Source: Anaerobacillus sp. (lineage in GTDB: Bacteria > Bacillota > Bacilli > Bacillales > Anaerobacillaceae). Taken from it: 14,132 nucleotides of DNA. This document shows positions 6,813 to 14,002 of this stretch, in pieces; positions within the stretch are counted from its first letter, which is position 1; the number at the start of each line of letters is the position of its first letter. A program made the position numbers and the translations under genes. The notes below the pieces were generated by a model that saw nothing but the letters and a program-made list of their open reading frames with translations, was not told the origin of the DNA and made no database searches. The stretch spans positions 1-14,132 of the forward strand of contig SKSA01000172.1 in assembly GCA_007118195.1 (NCBI GenBank). The letters are read 5' to 3'.

Positions 6813-7973
6813 CTATCCAACTAAACCTTCTTTAATTTCCTTGATCATGTCTATCCATTTTTCAATTTCTTCATATGTGTTATAGATTCCAAAGCTAGCT
6901 CTAAGTGTTCCACCATCGATGGTACCTATTGTCTCGTGTGCTAACGGTGAACAATGAAGGCCAGCTCTTAATGCCACTCCATAATGTTGATCTAAGATCA
7001 TCGCTACTTCCTGAACATCTGTCCCATTTATGACAAAAGGAATAACCGCTAGCCTTTCAACATTGATATCAGGTCCAAACACTGTAACTCCATCAATATT
7101 TTGAAGTTTTTCTAGCGCATATTTCGTCAAATTCCATTCATGTTGAAAAATATTGTTGATGCCTTTGTTCAATACTTCATCTATACCGGCTGATAAACCT
7201 GCGATCCCCGGTGTATTCAACGTACCACTTTCATAACAGTTTGGACGTTGTTTCGGTTGCTCAATTTCTTCTGAATGACTACCAGTGCCTCCATGAAAAA
7301 TAGGGTCTAATTGTACTGTCTTCTTCACGATTAACGCCCCAGTTCCTTGAGGTCCTAAAAGACCTTTATGACCCGGAAAAGCTAACATATCAATATTCAT
7401 TTGTTCCATATCAATCGGAATTACCCCTGCAGTCTGTGCCGCATCAACTAAAAATGTAATTCCTTTTTCATGACAAACCGAACCAATCATCTCGACCGGG
7501 AAAATGGCCCCTGTTAAATTAGAGCCGTGGCTAGCAACTATTAGCTTTGTTTCTGGGGATATTTCATTTAATAGCTGCTCTCTAGAAATATATCCATTGT
7601 GATCACTTTGTAAATAAGTAACTCTAATACCTTTTTCGGTTTTCAAATATTCTAAAGGGCGACGAACGGAATTATGTTCATACGAAGTCGAGATAATATG
7701 ATCACCTTTTTGAAGCGGGAAACCTTTTATTGCTTGGTTTAACGCATGTGTAGTATTTTGGCAAAATATCACGTTATTGGCGTCATTTTCAGCAAATAAC
7801 TTAGCTATTTTTGCACGTGTTTCAAATATTACCGATGCTGCTTTATTTGCTAATTGGTGCCCTCCACGTCCAGGATTTGCACCGTATTCATCAATTGCCA
7901 TTGCAACAGCCTCTGAAACAGCCTTTGGTTTCGGGAAAGAAGACGCTGCTTGGTCAAAGTAAATTACCGACAC
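6813..7973 (-). CDS. Cysteine desulfurase-like PLP enzyme (aminotransferase class V)
   Basis: A 386-residue fold-type I PLP enzyme of the cysteine desulfurase family, resembling the group typified by an Enterococcus EF2568-type protein rather than the housekeeping SufS or IscS. Visible residues are His100 in YEHNS (cofactor stacking), Asp177 and Gln180 in VDAAQTAG, the PLP lysine Lys203 in PGHKGLLGPQGTG, and Cys341 in RAGLHCSPLAH, the persulfide-forming cysteine. Alanine or sulfur removal from cysteine is therefore likely, but the sulfur acceptor is unknown and no iron-sulfur scaffold gene is adjacent. The start is GTG at 7973, preceded by GGAGGG at 7-base spacing. It is the first gene of a pair with the DUF554 gene. 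A hairpin separates it from spo0J, and no good promoter is seen in the short gap, so expression may come from read-through or from a promoter inside spo0J. Confidence 0.9.
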   Translation of the reverse strand: MSVIYFDQAASSFPKPKAVSEAVAMAIDEYGANPGRGGHQLANKAASVIFETRAKIAKLFAENDANNVIFCQNTTHALNQAIKGFPLQKGDHIISTSYEHNSVRRPLEYLKTEKGIRVTYLQSDHNGYISREQLLNEISPETKLIVASHGSNLTGAIFPVEMIGSVCHEKGITFLVDAAQTAGVIPIDMEQMNIDMLAFPGHKGLLGPQGTGALIVKKTVQLDPIFHGGTGSHSEEIEQPKQRPNCYESGTLNTPGIAGLSAGIDEVLNKGINNIFQHEWNLTKYALEKLQNIDGVTVFGPDINVERLAVIPFVINGTDVQEVAMILDQHYGVALRAGLHCSPLAHETIGTIDGGTLRASFGIYNTYEEIEKWIDMIKEIKEGLVG

Positions 7974-8004
7974 CTTTATCCCTCCTAATCAGAAAAGAGA
8001 TAGA

Positions 8005-8040
8005 AAGAGTCTGACCCTTTCGTATCGGATCAGACCTCTT
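8005..8040 (-). terminator. Terminator-like hairpin after spo0J
   Basis: The minus-strand RNA forms AAGAG-g-UCUGAUCC with GGGUCAGACUCUU, 13 pairs with one bulged G and one wobble, then UUUCUAUCUCUUUUC. The U tract is broken, so termination may be partial and allow read-through into the desulfurase gene. It starts 4 bases past the spo0J stop. Confidence 0.7.
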
Positions 8041-8043
8041 CTT

Positions 8044-8895
8044 CTATTCATGATTTCCTTCTATTAAAAATAAAATTCTTTCTAAATCATCTTCAGAAAA
8101 AAATTCGATTTCAATTTTTCCTTTTTTCTTGTTTTTCTTAATTGCAACAGCTGTGCCGAGTCTATCTCTTAAATATTCTTCTTTTTCTTTTATAAAGAGT
8201 GAAGGTTCATGTTTTTTTCGAATTGTTTCACGTGAAACATTTTCGTTTACGTTTTGAATGAGCTGTTCCAATTGTCGAACATTTAAGCTATCTTCAAGCA
8301 CTTTTTTTATCAATATCGCTAACTTTTCTTTGTTTTTTAATCCTAAAAGAGCTCGTCCATGCCCCATCGAGAGTTTTCCTTCTTCTACTAACGTTTGGAC
8401 TTCGTTTGGTAACTGTAATAAACGAAGATGATTAGCAATATGTGGACGACTTTTCCCTAATCGTTTGGCTAATTGCTCTTGAGTTACTTGTAAGTGTTTC
8501 ATCAATTTATCATAAGCAATCGCTTCTTCGATTGGATTTAAGTCTTCCCTTTGTAAATTCTCAATTAAGGCAAACTCCATCATTTTTTCTTCGTTTAAAT
8601 CTTTCACAACAACTGGAACTGTTTTTAACCCAGCTTCTGTAGCTGCACGGAAGCGACGTTCTCCAACGACGATTTCATAGCCTTTAATACTTTTTCTGAC
8701 GAGTAATGGTTGTAAAACCCCGTGATTTAAGATTGATTCTTTCAATTCCGATATAGAATCCTCCGAAAAAACCTTTCGTGGTTGGTACGGATTTGGCCTC
8801 AACTCATTTAATGCAAGTTCTTGAATGTTTTCTGTTTTTTCATCGATTGCATCTGGAAAGAACGCTTGAATTCCTTTGCCTAAGCCTTTAGCCAT
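8044..8895 (-). CDS. parB: Chromosome partitioning protein ParB (Spo0J)
   Basis: A CTP-dependent DNA clamp that loads at parS, spreads along DNA, recruits SMC condensin and stimulates ParA. The 283-residue product starts with the ParA-contacting peptide MAKGLGKGI, followed by the linker and the NPYQPR motif at 35-40. The CTP-binding motif GERRFR is at 78-83 and ENLQRE at 112-117. The helix-turn-helix is at 138-162 (TQEQLAKRLGKSRPHIANHLRLL), and the C-terminal dimer domain is lysine-rich. Residues Arg150 and Gly178 match positions described as setting parS rather than Noc-site specificity. The start overlaps the soj stop by 8 bases (ATGGCTAA). A perfect parS site is embedded in the coding sequence. 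Confidence 0.98.
   Translation of the reverse strand: MAKGLGKGIQAFFPDAIDEKTENIQELALNELRPNPYQPRKVFSEDSISELKESILNHGVLQPLLVRKSIKGYEIVVGERRFRAATEAGLKTVPVVVKDLNEEKMMEFALIENLQREDLNPIEEAIAYDKLMKHLQVTQEQLAKRLGKSRPHIANHLRLLQLPNEVQTLVEEGKLSMGHGRALLGLKNKEKLAILIKKVLEDSLNVRQLEQLIQNVNENVSRETIRKKHEPSLFIKEKEEYLRDRLGTAVAIKKNKKKGKIEIEFFSEDDLERILFLIEGNHE
8224..8239. other. parS centromere site inside spo0J
   Basis: TGTTTCACGTGAAACA, a perfect 16-base palindrome identical to the Bacillus parS consensus. It encodes Asn-Val-Ser-Arg-Glu-Thr near residue 220 of ParB. B. subtilis has a parS at the same place inside spo0J. It nucleates the ParB clamp and SMC loading near the origin. Confidence 0.98.
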
Positions 8896-9649
8896 TTGAT
8901 ACCACTTCCTTTGCCAAATCTATATAGACTTCTGCCCCTCTTGATTTTGGATCATAGGTAATAATTGGTTGACCATGACTTGGTGCCTCACTTAAGCGGA
9001 CATTTCTTGGAATAATCGTTTGAAAAACTTTTTCCCGAAAATATTTCTTTACTTCATCGATGACTTGAATCCCTAAATTAGTTCTTGCATCAAGCATCGT
9101 TAATAATACACCTTCAATTTCTAAATTTGTATTCAGATGCTTTTGTACTAATCTAACTGTATTTAACAGCTGACTTAATCCTTCAAGGGCATAATATTCA
9201 CACTGTACTGGAATTAATACTGAGTTGGCAGCTGTTAGAGAATTGATCGTTAATAAACCTAAAGACGGCGGACAATCAATGATGATAAAATCATAATCAT
9301 TATGAACTTGTTCAAGTGCTCTTCTTAATCGGACTTCTCTTGAAATCGTAGGAACAAGTTCTATTTCGGCGCCTGCTAGCTGAATAGTAGAAGGGATAAT
9401 GTGTAATCCATCTACTACAGTTTCAGTAATTACTTCTTTTGGGTTTTTATCCTCAACTAAGATGTTATAAATACAACTATCAACATCTCCCTTATCAATT
9501 CCAATACCACTTGTTGTATTTCCTTGGGGATCAACATCAATTAAAAGCACTCTTTTGCCAATATGGGCAAGGCAAGCACTTAAATTAACAGCAGTTGTCG
9601 TTTTTCCGACACCACCTTTTTGATTTGCAATAGCAATAACTTTCCCCAT
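8888..9649 (-). CDS. soj: Chromosome partitioning ATPase ParA (Soj)
   Basis: A 253-residue MinD/ParA-type ATPase that dimerises on DNA with ATP, moves or regulates origins with ParB, and in Bacillus modulates DnaA at oriC. The deviant Walker A motif KGGVGKTT is at 11-18 with the signature Lys11. The Walker A' acidic region IDVDPQGN is at 37-44, and Walker B IIIDCPPSLG is around 122-131 (Asp125). The length is normal. The ATG at 9649 has AGGTGG at 5-base spacing. It is the first gene of the soj-spo0J pair, separated from noc by a non-coding gap. The only promoter candidate seen (TAGCCA, 17 bases, TATGTT close to the gene) is weak. Confidence 0.98.
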   Translation of the reverse strand: MGKVIAIANQKGGVGKTTTAVNLSACLAHIGKRVLLIDVDPQGNTTSGIGIDKGDVDSCIYNILVEDKNPKEVITETVVDGLHIIPSTIQLAGAEIELVPTISREVRLRRALEQVHNDYDFIIIDCPPSLGLLTINSLTAANSVLIPVQCEYYALEGLSQLLNTVRLVQKHLNTNLEIEGVLLTMLDARTNLGIQVIDEVKKYFREKVFQTIIPRNVRLSEAPSHGQPIITYDPKSRGAEVYIDLAKEVVSNG

Positions 9650-9861
9650 TTTTCCACCTACCTAACATATCTTACTATCTTTACTTTGGCTACTTTCTCA
9701 TCATTATTACTTTTTGGGAGCATAGCCTTTTCTTCAAATCTCATATTTTTAACTAAAACCATTTACATTTTATCATGAAATTTTAAAACTAAGTTATCTT
9801 TTAGGTGAAAAAGAGAAAATAAATTTCAAAAACATAAAGACATGACATAAAAAAACGACTC

Positions 9862-9883
9862 AAAAAAAAGGGAAAAAAACCTT
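9862..9883 (-). terminator. Weak back-up terminator downstream of noc
   Basis: The minus-strand RNA has AAGG, a U-rich loop, CCUU, then a run of eight U residues (plus 9883-9880 with 9871-9868). The stem is only four pairs, so this is doubtful alone, but it could add to the noc hairpin upstream. Confidence 0.3.
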
Positions 9884-9962
9884 CGAATTTAAATTATATT
9901 GATAAATCACAAAACATAATAGTTTACTAGATTTACCAATAAAACTAACTAAATAAAAGGTC

Positions 9963-9979
9963 TGACTCCCAATGAGTCA
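9963..9979 (-). terminator. Terminator hairpin of noc
   Basis: TGACTC and GAGTCA (9979-9974 with 9968-9963 on the minus strand) form a 6-pair stem with a 5-base loop, 10 bases past the noc stop, then GACCTTTTATTT. A short stem with a modest U tract. Confidence 0.5.
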
Positions 9980-9988
9980 TCTTTTTCA

Positions 9989-10837
9989 TTATTTCTTTGG
10001 AATCTTAATTGTAAATTGATAGTATTCATCATGTTCTTCTTCATCCGTATCAATAGATAGACCACTTTTCACTACCATATCAACCGACTGACGAATTGTA
10101 TTCATCGCTAACCGCATGTCTCGAGAAAATGCTTTTCGAGTAGGTTTTTTCTTTTTTACTGGACCTTCGAGTATTCTTTTTACCACTTCTTCTGTTTGTT
10201 TAACGTTTAACCCTTTTTCAACAATTTCTTGTAATACTTTTTCTTGCGCTTCGATATTTTTTAATGACAATAAAGCTCTAGCATGTCTTTCTGAAATTGT
10301 TCGATGTAGTATAGCTTCTTGAACTTTTCCAGGTAATTGTAACAACCTAAGTTTATTTGCAATTGTAGATTGCCCTTTACCGAGCCGTTGCGCTAAACTT
10401 TCTTGAGTTAAACCGTGTAACTCTAGTAATTTAGCATAAGCGACAGCTTCTTCTATAGCAGTTAACCCTTCTCTTTGAAGGTTTTCTATTAACGCAACAG
10501 ACGCTGTTTGCGAATCGTTAAATTCTTTAACAATTGCAGGAATGTGATCCCAACCTAGCTTTGTTACTGCTCTCCAACGACGCTCTCCAGCAATGATTTC
10601 AAACTTTCCATCTCTTTGGCGAACGACGATAGGTTGAATGACTCCGTGAGTTTTAATCGTTTGTGCTAATTCTTCAATACGTTCATCAACAAACACAGTG
10701 CGAGGTTGAAAACGATTTGGGACGATATCCTTAACTGAAATTTGTTTCACTTCTTCATTTTCATTAATTTCTTCTACTTCTTCTAATATTTCTTCGCTTT
10801 TTTCATTAAAACCGAACAGGCGTGAAAACGGCTTCAT
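9989..10837 (-). CDS. noc: Nucleoid occlusion protein Noc
   Basis: A ParB paralogue that binds its own DNA sites (NBS), forms CTP-gated clamps and tethers DNA to the membrane, keeping FtsZ from assembling over the nucleoid. The 282-residue product starts with [13 protein letters not shown], matching the membrane-targeting amphipathic helix of B. subtilis Noc, then an acidic linker at 14-29. FQPR is at 43-46, GERRWR at 84-89 and ENLQRE at 118-123. The helix-turn-helix is at 144-168. Gln156, Lys162 and Arg184 occupy the positions reported to switch parS specificity to NBS specificity, which separates it from the ParB encoded downstream. The ATG at 10837 has AAGGTGG upstream. It is transcribed apart from rsmG, probably from a promoter next to the parS site. 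Confidence 0.96.
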   Translation of the reverse strand: MKPFSRLFGFNEKSEEILEEVEEINENEEVKQISVKDIVPNRFQPRTVFVDERIEELAQTIKTHGVIQPIVVRQRDGKFEIIAGERRWRAVTKLGWDHIPAIVKEFNDSQTASVALIENLQREGLTAIEEAVAYAKLLELHGLTQESLAQRLGKGQSTIANKLRLLQLPGKVQEAILHRTISERHARALLSLKNIEAQEKVLQEIVEKGLNVKQTEEVVKRILEGPVKKKKPTRKAFSRDMRLAMNTIRQSVDMVVKSGLSIDTDEEEHDEYYQFTIKIPKK

Positions 10838-10922
10838 CCTGACACCACCTTCTGAAAACTACCTTCCTAAACTGCATATTCGAGACAGATGATAGGAATT
10901 CCTTCTTTTATTCTATAATAAC

Positions 10923-10952
10923 ATTATAAACAACAAAAATGTTTCACGTGAA
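10923..10952 (-). promoter_or_regulatory. Candidate noc promoter overlapping parS
   Basis: A perfect TATAAT (10928-10923) is preceded at 18 bases by TTCACG (10952-10947), a 4 of 6 match to the -35 box that lies within the parS palindrome. If real, ParB loaded at parS would block RNA polymerase here. The -35 match is weak. Confidence 0.4.
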
Positions 10953-10955
10953 ACA
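10940..10955. other. parS centromere site upstream of noc
   Basis: TGTTTCACGTGAAACA, identical to the site inside spo0J and to the Bacillus consensus. The flanks extend the palindrome by five A and five T bases (10935-10960). It lies about 100 bases upstream of noc and 2.7 kb from the other site. Confidence 0.98.
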
Positions 10956-11006
10956 TTTTTTATATAACATTTACATATTTAATTATACATTACTAGTTTC
11001 CAGGTT

Positions 11007-11047
11007 AATGTCGGTCGAAAAAAATGACCGAGCATTTCTTTTTTTAT
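11007..11047 (+). terminator. Plus-strand terminator-like hairpin between noc and rsmG
   Basis: CGGTC and GACCG form a stem with a 9-base A-rich loop, extended by AATG with CATT across a small internal loop, followed by a run of T residues on the plus strand. No plus-strand gene is known to need it, so it may protect noc from antisense transcription or be part of a repeat. Confidence 0.35.
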
Positions 11048-11089
11048 ACAAAACCTTCATGACGGACACTCCGTCACTACCTAATATGT

Positions 11090-11171
11090 AAAAGAACGAG
11101 CAATTTCCTTCTCTTCGCTGTAAACTTCTAGCGAATTTTAGAGGCTAGTTCAGGAAATCACTCGTTCTTTT
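11090..11171 (-). terminator. Long terminator-like stem-loop downstream of rsmG
   Basis: Arms 11090-11109 and 11152-11171 pair over 20 bases. On the minus-strand RNA the two irregular positions are G-U wobbles; on the plus strand they would be A-C mismatches. The loop contains two mutually exclusive small hairpins (CUAGC/GCUAG, or UUCGCU/AGCGAA). A UUCUUUUAC stretch follows on the minus strand. It lies about 210 bases past the rsmG stop and probably ends the mnmG-rsmG transcript. Confidence 0.55.
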
Positions 11172-11222
11172 TTCATACAAAAACGCTCATGACGATTAAC
11201 CTTCACCAAAGCAACTGACTTC

Positions 11223-11315
11223 CATCACACCATGGAATACATTTTTGAGATTACTCCATGCAGATTTGTGACGAGGAAGCATGCTCCGAAGCGTTACTAG
11301 TAGACGCAGGAGCAT
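11223..11315 (-). ncRNA. Structured 3' region of the rsmG transcript, possible small RNA
   Basis: Two neighbouring hairpins. The first (11315-11281) pairs AUGCUCC with GGAGCAU and GCGU with ACGC around a 9-base loop containing CUAG. The second (11273-11223) pairs CGUCACA with UGUGAUG and CAUGGAGUA with UAUUCCAUG. All exceptions to Watson-Crick pairing are G-U on the minus strand. No known RNA family is recognised. It could be a 3' UTR element, a processed small RNA or a palindromic repeat. Confidence 0.4.
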
Positions 11316-11380
11316 CTCCTTCTAAGATGGAAAAATTGAGCGCTTTCTTTCCAACTTCCCCCTAATCAACTAACCAACTA

Positions 11381-12097
11381 TTATTGTAAAGGTTGTTTGT
11401 TAGGTGTCCCCGGCTTTCTAGGATATTGTTTTGGTGTTTTCTTTGTTTTTTCAATGAATACAAAATGTCTTGTACTTTCTTCAAACGGTAATAATAAACT
11501 TTTATTATCAACAACTTCTCCACCTAACGTGGCAATGGCTTTCGTGGCATCCGAAATTTCATTCATTACTTCTGGACCTTTCATTGCTAAAAATACACCA
11601 CCTACTTTAGCTAAAGGTAAACAAAGCTCTGCTAATACCGGCATTCTTGCAACAGCTCTAGCTAAAACAAAGTCATATTTCTCACGGTGTTCTTTCTCTT
11701 TCGCAAAAGTTTCAGCGCGGTCATGGAAGAACGAAACATCAGATAACTGTAAAGTATTAGCTAAGTGTTGTAAAAATGAGATCCGCTTATTTAAAGAATC
11801 TACGATCGTTACTTTTAAATGCGGAAAACAAATTTTTATAGGGATACTTGGAAACCCAGCACCCGCCCCTACGTCAACAATATTGAGAGGCTTACTAAAG
11901 TCTTGGAAAAAAGCTGCACTAATAGAGTCATAAAAGTGTTTTAAATAAACACCTTCTTCGTCTGTGATTGCCGTTAAGTTCATTTTATTATTCCATTCGA
12001 CCAACTCATGAAAGTAAAGGTCAAATTGTTTCATTTGAGTTTCATTTAAAATAATTCCCTTTTCTTCAAGCATGGAACGAAACTGTGTTTTATTCAT
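11381..12097 (-). CDS. rsmG: 16S rRNA (guanine527-N7)-methyltransferase RsmG (GidB)
   Basis: Methylates N7 of G527 in the 530 loop of 16S rRNA using S-adenosylmethionine; loss gives low-level streptomycin resistance in Bacillus. The 238-residue length fits the family. The SAM-binding loop [13 protein letters not shown] lies at 74-86, [10 protein letters not shown] at 35-44 and HFYDSI at 54-59 are RsmG hallmarks, and [10 protein letters not shown] lies further on. The C-terminus is short, basic and proline-rich. The ATG shares one base with the mnmG stop (TAATG), with AAGGAC upstream inside mnmG, so translation is coupled. It is the last gene of the mnmE-mnmG-rsmG operon known from Bacillus. 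Confidence 0.97.
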   Translation of the reverse strand: MNKTQFRSMLEEKGIILNETQMKQFDLYFHELVEWNNKMNLTAITDEEGVYLKHFYDSISAAFFQDFSKPLNIVDVGAGAGFPSIPIKICFPHLKVTIVDSLNKRISFLQHLANTLQLSDVSFFHDRAETFAKEKEHREKYDFVLARAVARMPVLAELCLPLAKVGGVFLAMKGPEVMNEISDATKAIATLGGEVVDNKSLLLPFEESTRHFVFIEKTKKTPKQYPRKPGTPNKQPLQ

Positions 12098-13983
12098 TAA
12101 ATACCAGTCCTTTTTAATTTCCCTTGTTCTAAATAAACTAATAATATTGAAATGTCCGCAGGATTAACCCCCGAAACCCGTGAAGCCTGTCCTACAGATA
12201 GAGGCCTTACTTCACTTAGTTTTTGACGAGCTTCTGTCGCTATTCCTGAGATCGCATGATAATCTAAATCTTCAGGAATCTTTTTGTCATCCATTTTTTT
12301 CATTCTCTCAATTTGTTGTAGCTGTTTTTCAATATAACCGGCATACTTAATTTGTATTTCTACCTGTTCTGCTACTTCCGCTGAAATATCTTCTTCACTT
12401 GGGAAGAGATTTGCAATAAATTGATACGTAATTTCAGGGCGTTTTAATAAAACAGCTGCTTTAAACCCATCTTGTAAAGGCGATGATCCAATTTCAGTTA
12501 ATAGCGACTGAACTTCTTTGGTAGGTTTCACAGTAACTTCAGTTAACCGTTCAATTTCTTTTTCAATTTGTACTTTCTTCTCAAGAAAGCGGTTATAGCG
12601 TTCTTGAGGAATTAATCCGACCTCGTAACCGATATCGGTTAAGCGTAAATCAGCATTATCATGGCGAAGGACTAAACGGTGCTCTGCTCTTGAAGTAAGA
12701 AGACGATACGGTTCATTTGTTCCTTTCGTTACTAAATCGTCAACAAGCACACCGATATAAGCTTGGGAGCGGTCAATAATAATCGGCTCTCTTCCTGAAA
12801 CTTTTAGTGCAGCATTCATACCAGCAAATAATCCTTGGCCTGCAGCTTCCTCGTAGCCAGATGTCCCGTTAATTTGGCCTGCAGTGAATAAGTTTTCTAC
12901 TAACTTCGTTTCTAATGTTGGCCACAGCTGAGTTGGGACGATCGCATCATATTCGATCGCATAGCCCGGTCGCATCATCTTCACATTTTCAAGACCTTTT
13001 AACGTTTTTAGCATTTCTAGCTGAACTTCCTCTGGTAAACTTGTTGAAAATCCTTGGACATATACTTCTGAGGTATTTTTACCTTCAGGCTCTAGGAAAA
13101 TTTGATGTCTCGGCTTATCGCTAAATCGAACAACTTTATCTTCGATCGACGGACAATATCTCGGACCCGTTCCTTCAATGACCCCTGAGTACATCGGTGA
13201 ACGGTGTAAATTGGCATTAATAATTTCAAGTGTTTTATCTGTGGTATACGTTAACCAACAAGGCAACTGATCTAAATTAAACTGTTTTGTTTCATATGAA
13301 AAAGCTCGAGGTACTTCATCACCTGGTTGAATTTCAGTGACACTATAATCAATCGTATCACCTTGAACCCTTGGGGGCGTCCCTGTTTTAAAACGAACTA
13401 AATTAAATCCCAAATTCTGAAGATTATAGGATAAGTTAACAGACGGCTGTTGATTGTTAGGTCCACTTTCATAGGCGAGATCACCAAGGATCACTTTTCC
13501 TCGTAAATATGTACCCGTCGTAATGATTACCGCTTTTGCACGGTAAGAGGCTCCTGTATTAGTAACGACACCGCGACATACACCTTCTTCAACCAATAAT
13601 TTTTCGACCATACCTTGACGTAACAATAAATTTTCTTGTTCTTCTATGGTCTTTTTCATTTCATGCTGATATAAAAATTTATCGGCTTGAGCGCGCAGTG
13701 CACGGACTGCGGGGCCCTTTCCTGTATTTAACATTCTCATTTGAATATGAGTTTTATCAATATTTCTACCCATTTCACCGCCTAAAGCGTCCACTTCTCT
13801 TACGACAATCCCTTTAGCAGGCCCACCTACCGAAGGATTACATGGCATATACGCAACTGCATCTAAATTTAACGTAAGCATTAACGTATTAGCACCCATT
13901 CGCGCCGCTGCAAGGCCAGCCTCAACCCCAGCATGTCCCGCGCCAACGACAATCACGTCATACTCACCCGCATGATATTCCAT
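12097..13983 (-). CDS. mnmG: tRNA uridine-34 5-carboxymethylaminomethyl modification enzyme MnmG (GidA)
   Basis: FAD- and NADH-dependent partner of MnmE; the complex installs the cmnm5 group on U34 of certain tRNAs, aiding accurate decoding of purine-ending codons. The 628-residue length equals B. subtilis GidA. The FAD-binding GAGHAG is at 14-19. Catalytic Cys48 is in [12 protein letters not shown] and the second conserved cysteine is in [11 protein letters not shown], near residue 277. [16 protein letters not shown] lies in the second FAD segment, and the helical C-terminus, which binds MnmE and tRNA, ends with [16 protein letters not shown]. The ATG at 13983 has AAAGGAGG at 7-base spacing. 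mnmE is expected just beyond the right edge; here a hairpin repeat intervenes. Confidence 0.98.
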   Translation of the reverse strand: MEYHAGEYDVIVVGAGHAGVEAGLAAARMGANTLMLTLNLDAVAYMPCNPSVGGPAKGIVVREVDALGGEMGRNIDKTHIQMRMLNTGKGPAVRALRAQADKFLYQHEMKKTIEEQENLLLRQGMVEKLLVEEGVCRGVVTNTGASYRAKAVIITTGTYLRGKVILGDLAYESGPNNQQPSVNLSYNLQNLGFNLVRFKTGTPPRVQGDTIDYSVTEIQPGDEVPRAFSYETKQFNLDQLPCWLTYTTDKTLEIINANLHRSPMYSGVIEGTGPRYCPSIEDKVVRFSDKPRHQIFLEPEGKNTSEVYVQGFSTSLPEEVQLEMLKTLKGLENVKMMRPGYAIEYDAIVPTQLWPTLETKLVENLFTAGQINGTSGYEEAAGQGLFAGMNAALKVSGREPIIIDRSQAYIGVLVDDLVTKGTNEPYRLLTSRAEHRLVLRHDNADLRLTDIGYEVGLIPQERYNRFLEKKVQIEKEIERLTEVTVKPTKEVQSLLTEIGSSPLQDGFKAAVLLKRPEITYQFIANLFPSEEDISAEVAEQVEIQIKYAGYIEKQLQQIERMKKMDDKKIPEDLDYHAISGIATEARQKLSEVRPLSVGQASRVSGVNPADISILLVYLEQGKLKRTGI

Positions 13984-14002
13984 CTATTTTCCTCCTTTAA
14001 TT

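Larger units (their letters stand above)
9650..9988. other. AT-rich gap between noc and soj
   Basis: No gene, RNA or repeat family is recognised here. It holds the noc terminator hairpin at its left edge... that is at 9963-9979, a second weak hairpin with a long T tract at 9862-9883, and presumably the soj promoter nearer 9700. The gap is rich in A and T runs (for example 9850-9880). Confidence 0.5.
10838..11380. other. 540-base non-coding region between noc and rsmG
   Basis: No protein gene is seen. From right to left, in the direction of transcription, it holds two stable hairpins downstream of rsmG (11281-11315 and 11223-11273), a 20-pair terminator-like stem (11090-11171), a small hairpin GACGGA/TCCGTC (11061-11075), a plus-strand terminator-like hairpin (about 11007-11047), the parS site and the noc promoter. 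A diverged direct repeat of about 40 bases occurs at both 11025-11064 and 11155-11194. Confidence 0.6.

Noticed and set aside
7811..7822. CACGTG core resembling parS inside the desulfurase gene
   Set aside because: Only the central six bases match; the flanks do not fit TGTTTCACGTGAAACA.
9029..9042. Possible Noc binding site (TTTCCCGAAAA inside soj)
   Set aside because: It matches only one half of the ATTTCCCGGGAAAT consensus; several similar half-matches occur (for example near 7490 and 7927).
9650..9988. Origin of replication or DnaA boxes in the AT-rich gap
   Set aside because: I saw no TTATCCACA-like cluster; synteny puts oriC beyond the right edge near dnaA.
11397..11933. 178-codon plus-strand open frame opposite rsmG
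   Set aside because: It is fully antisense to a well-conserved gene, has no ribosome binding site, and its composition mirrors the rsmG codons.
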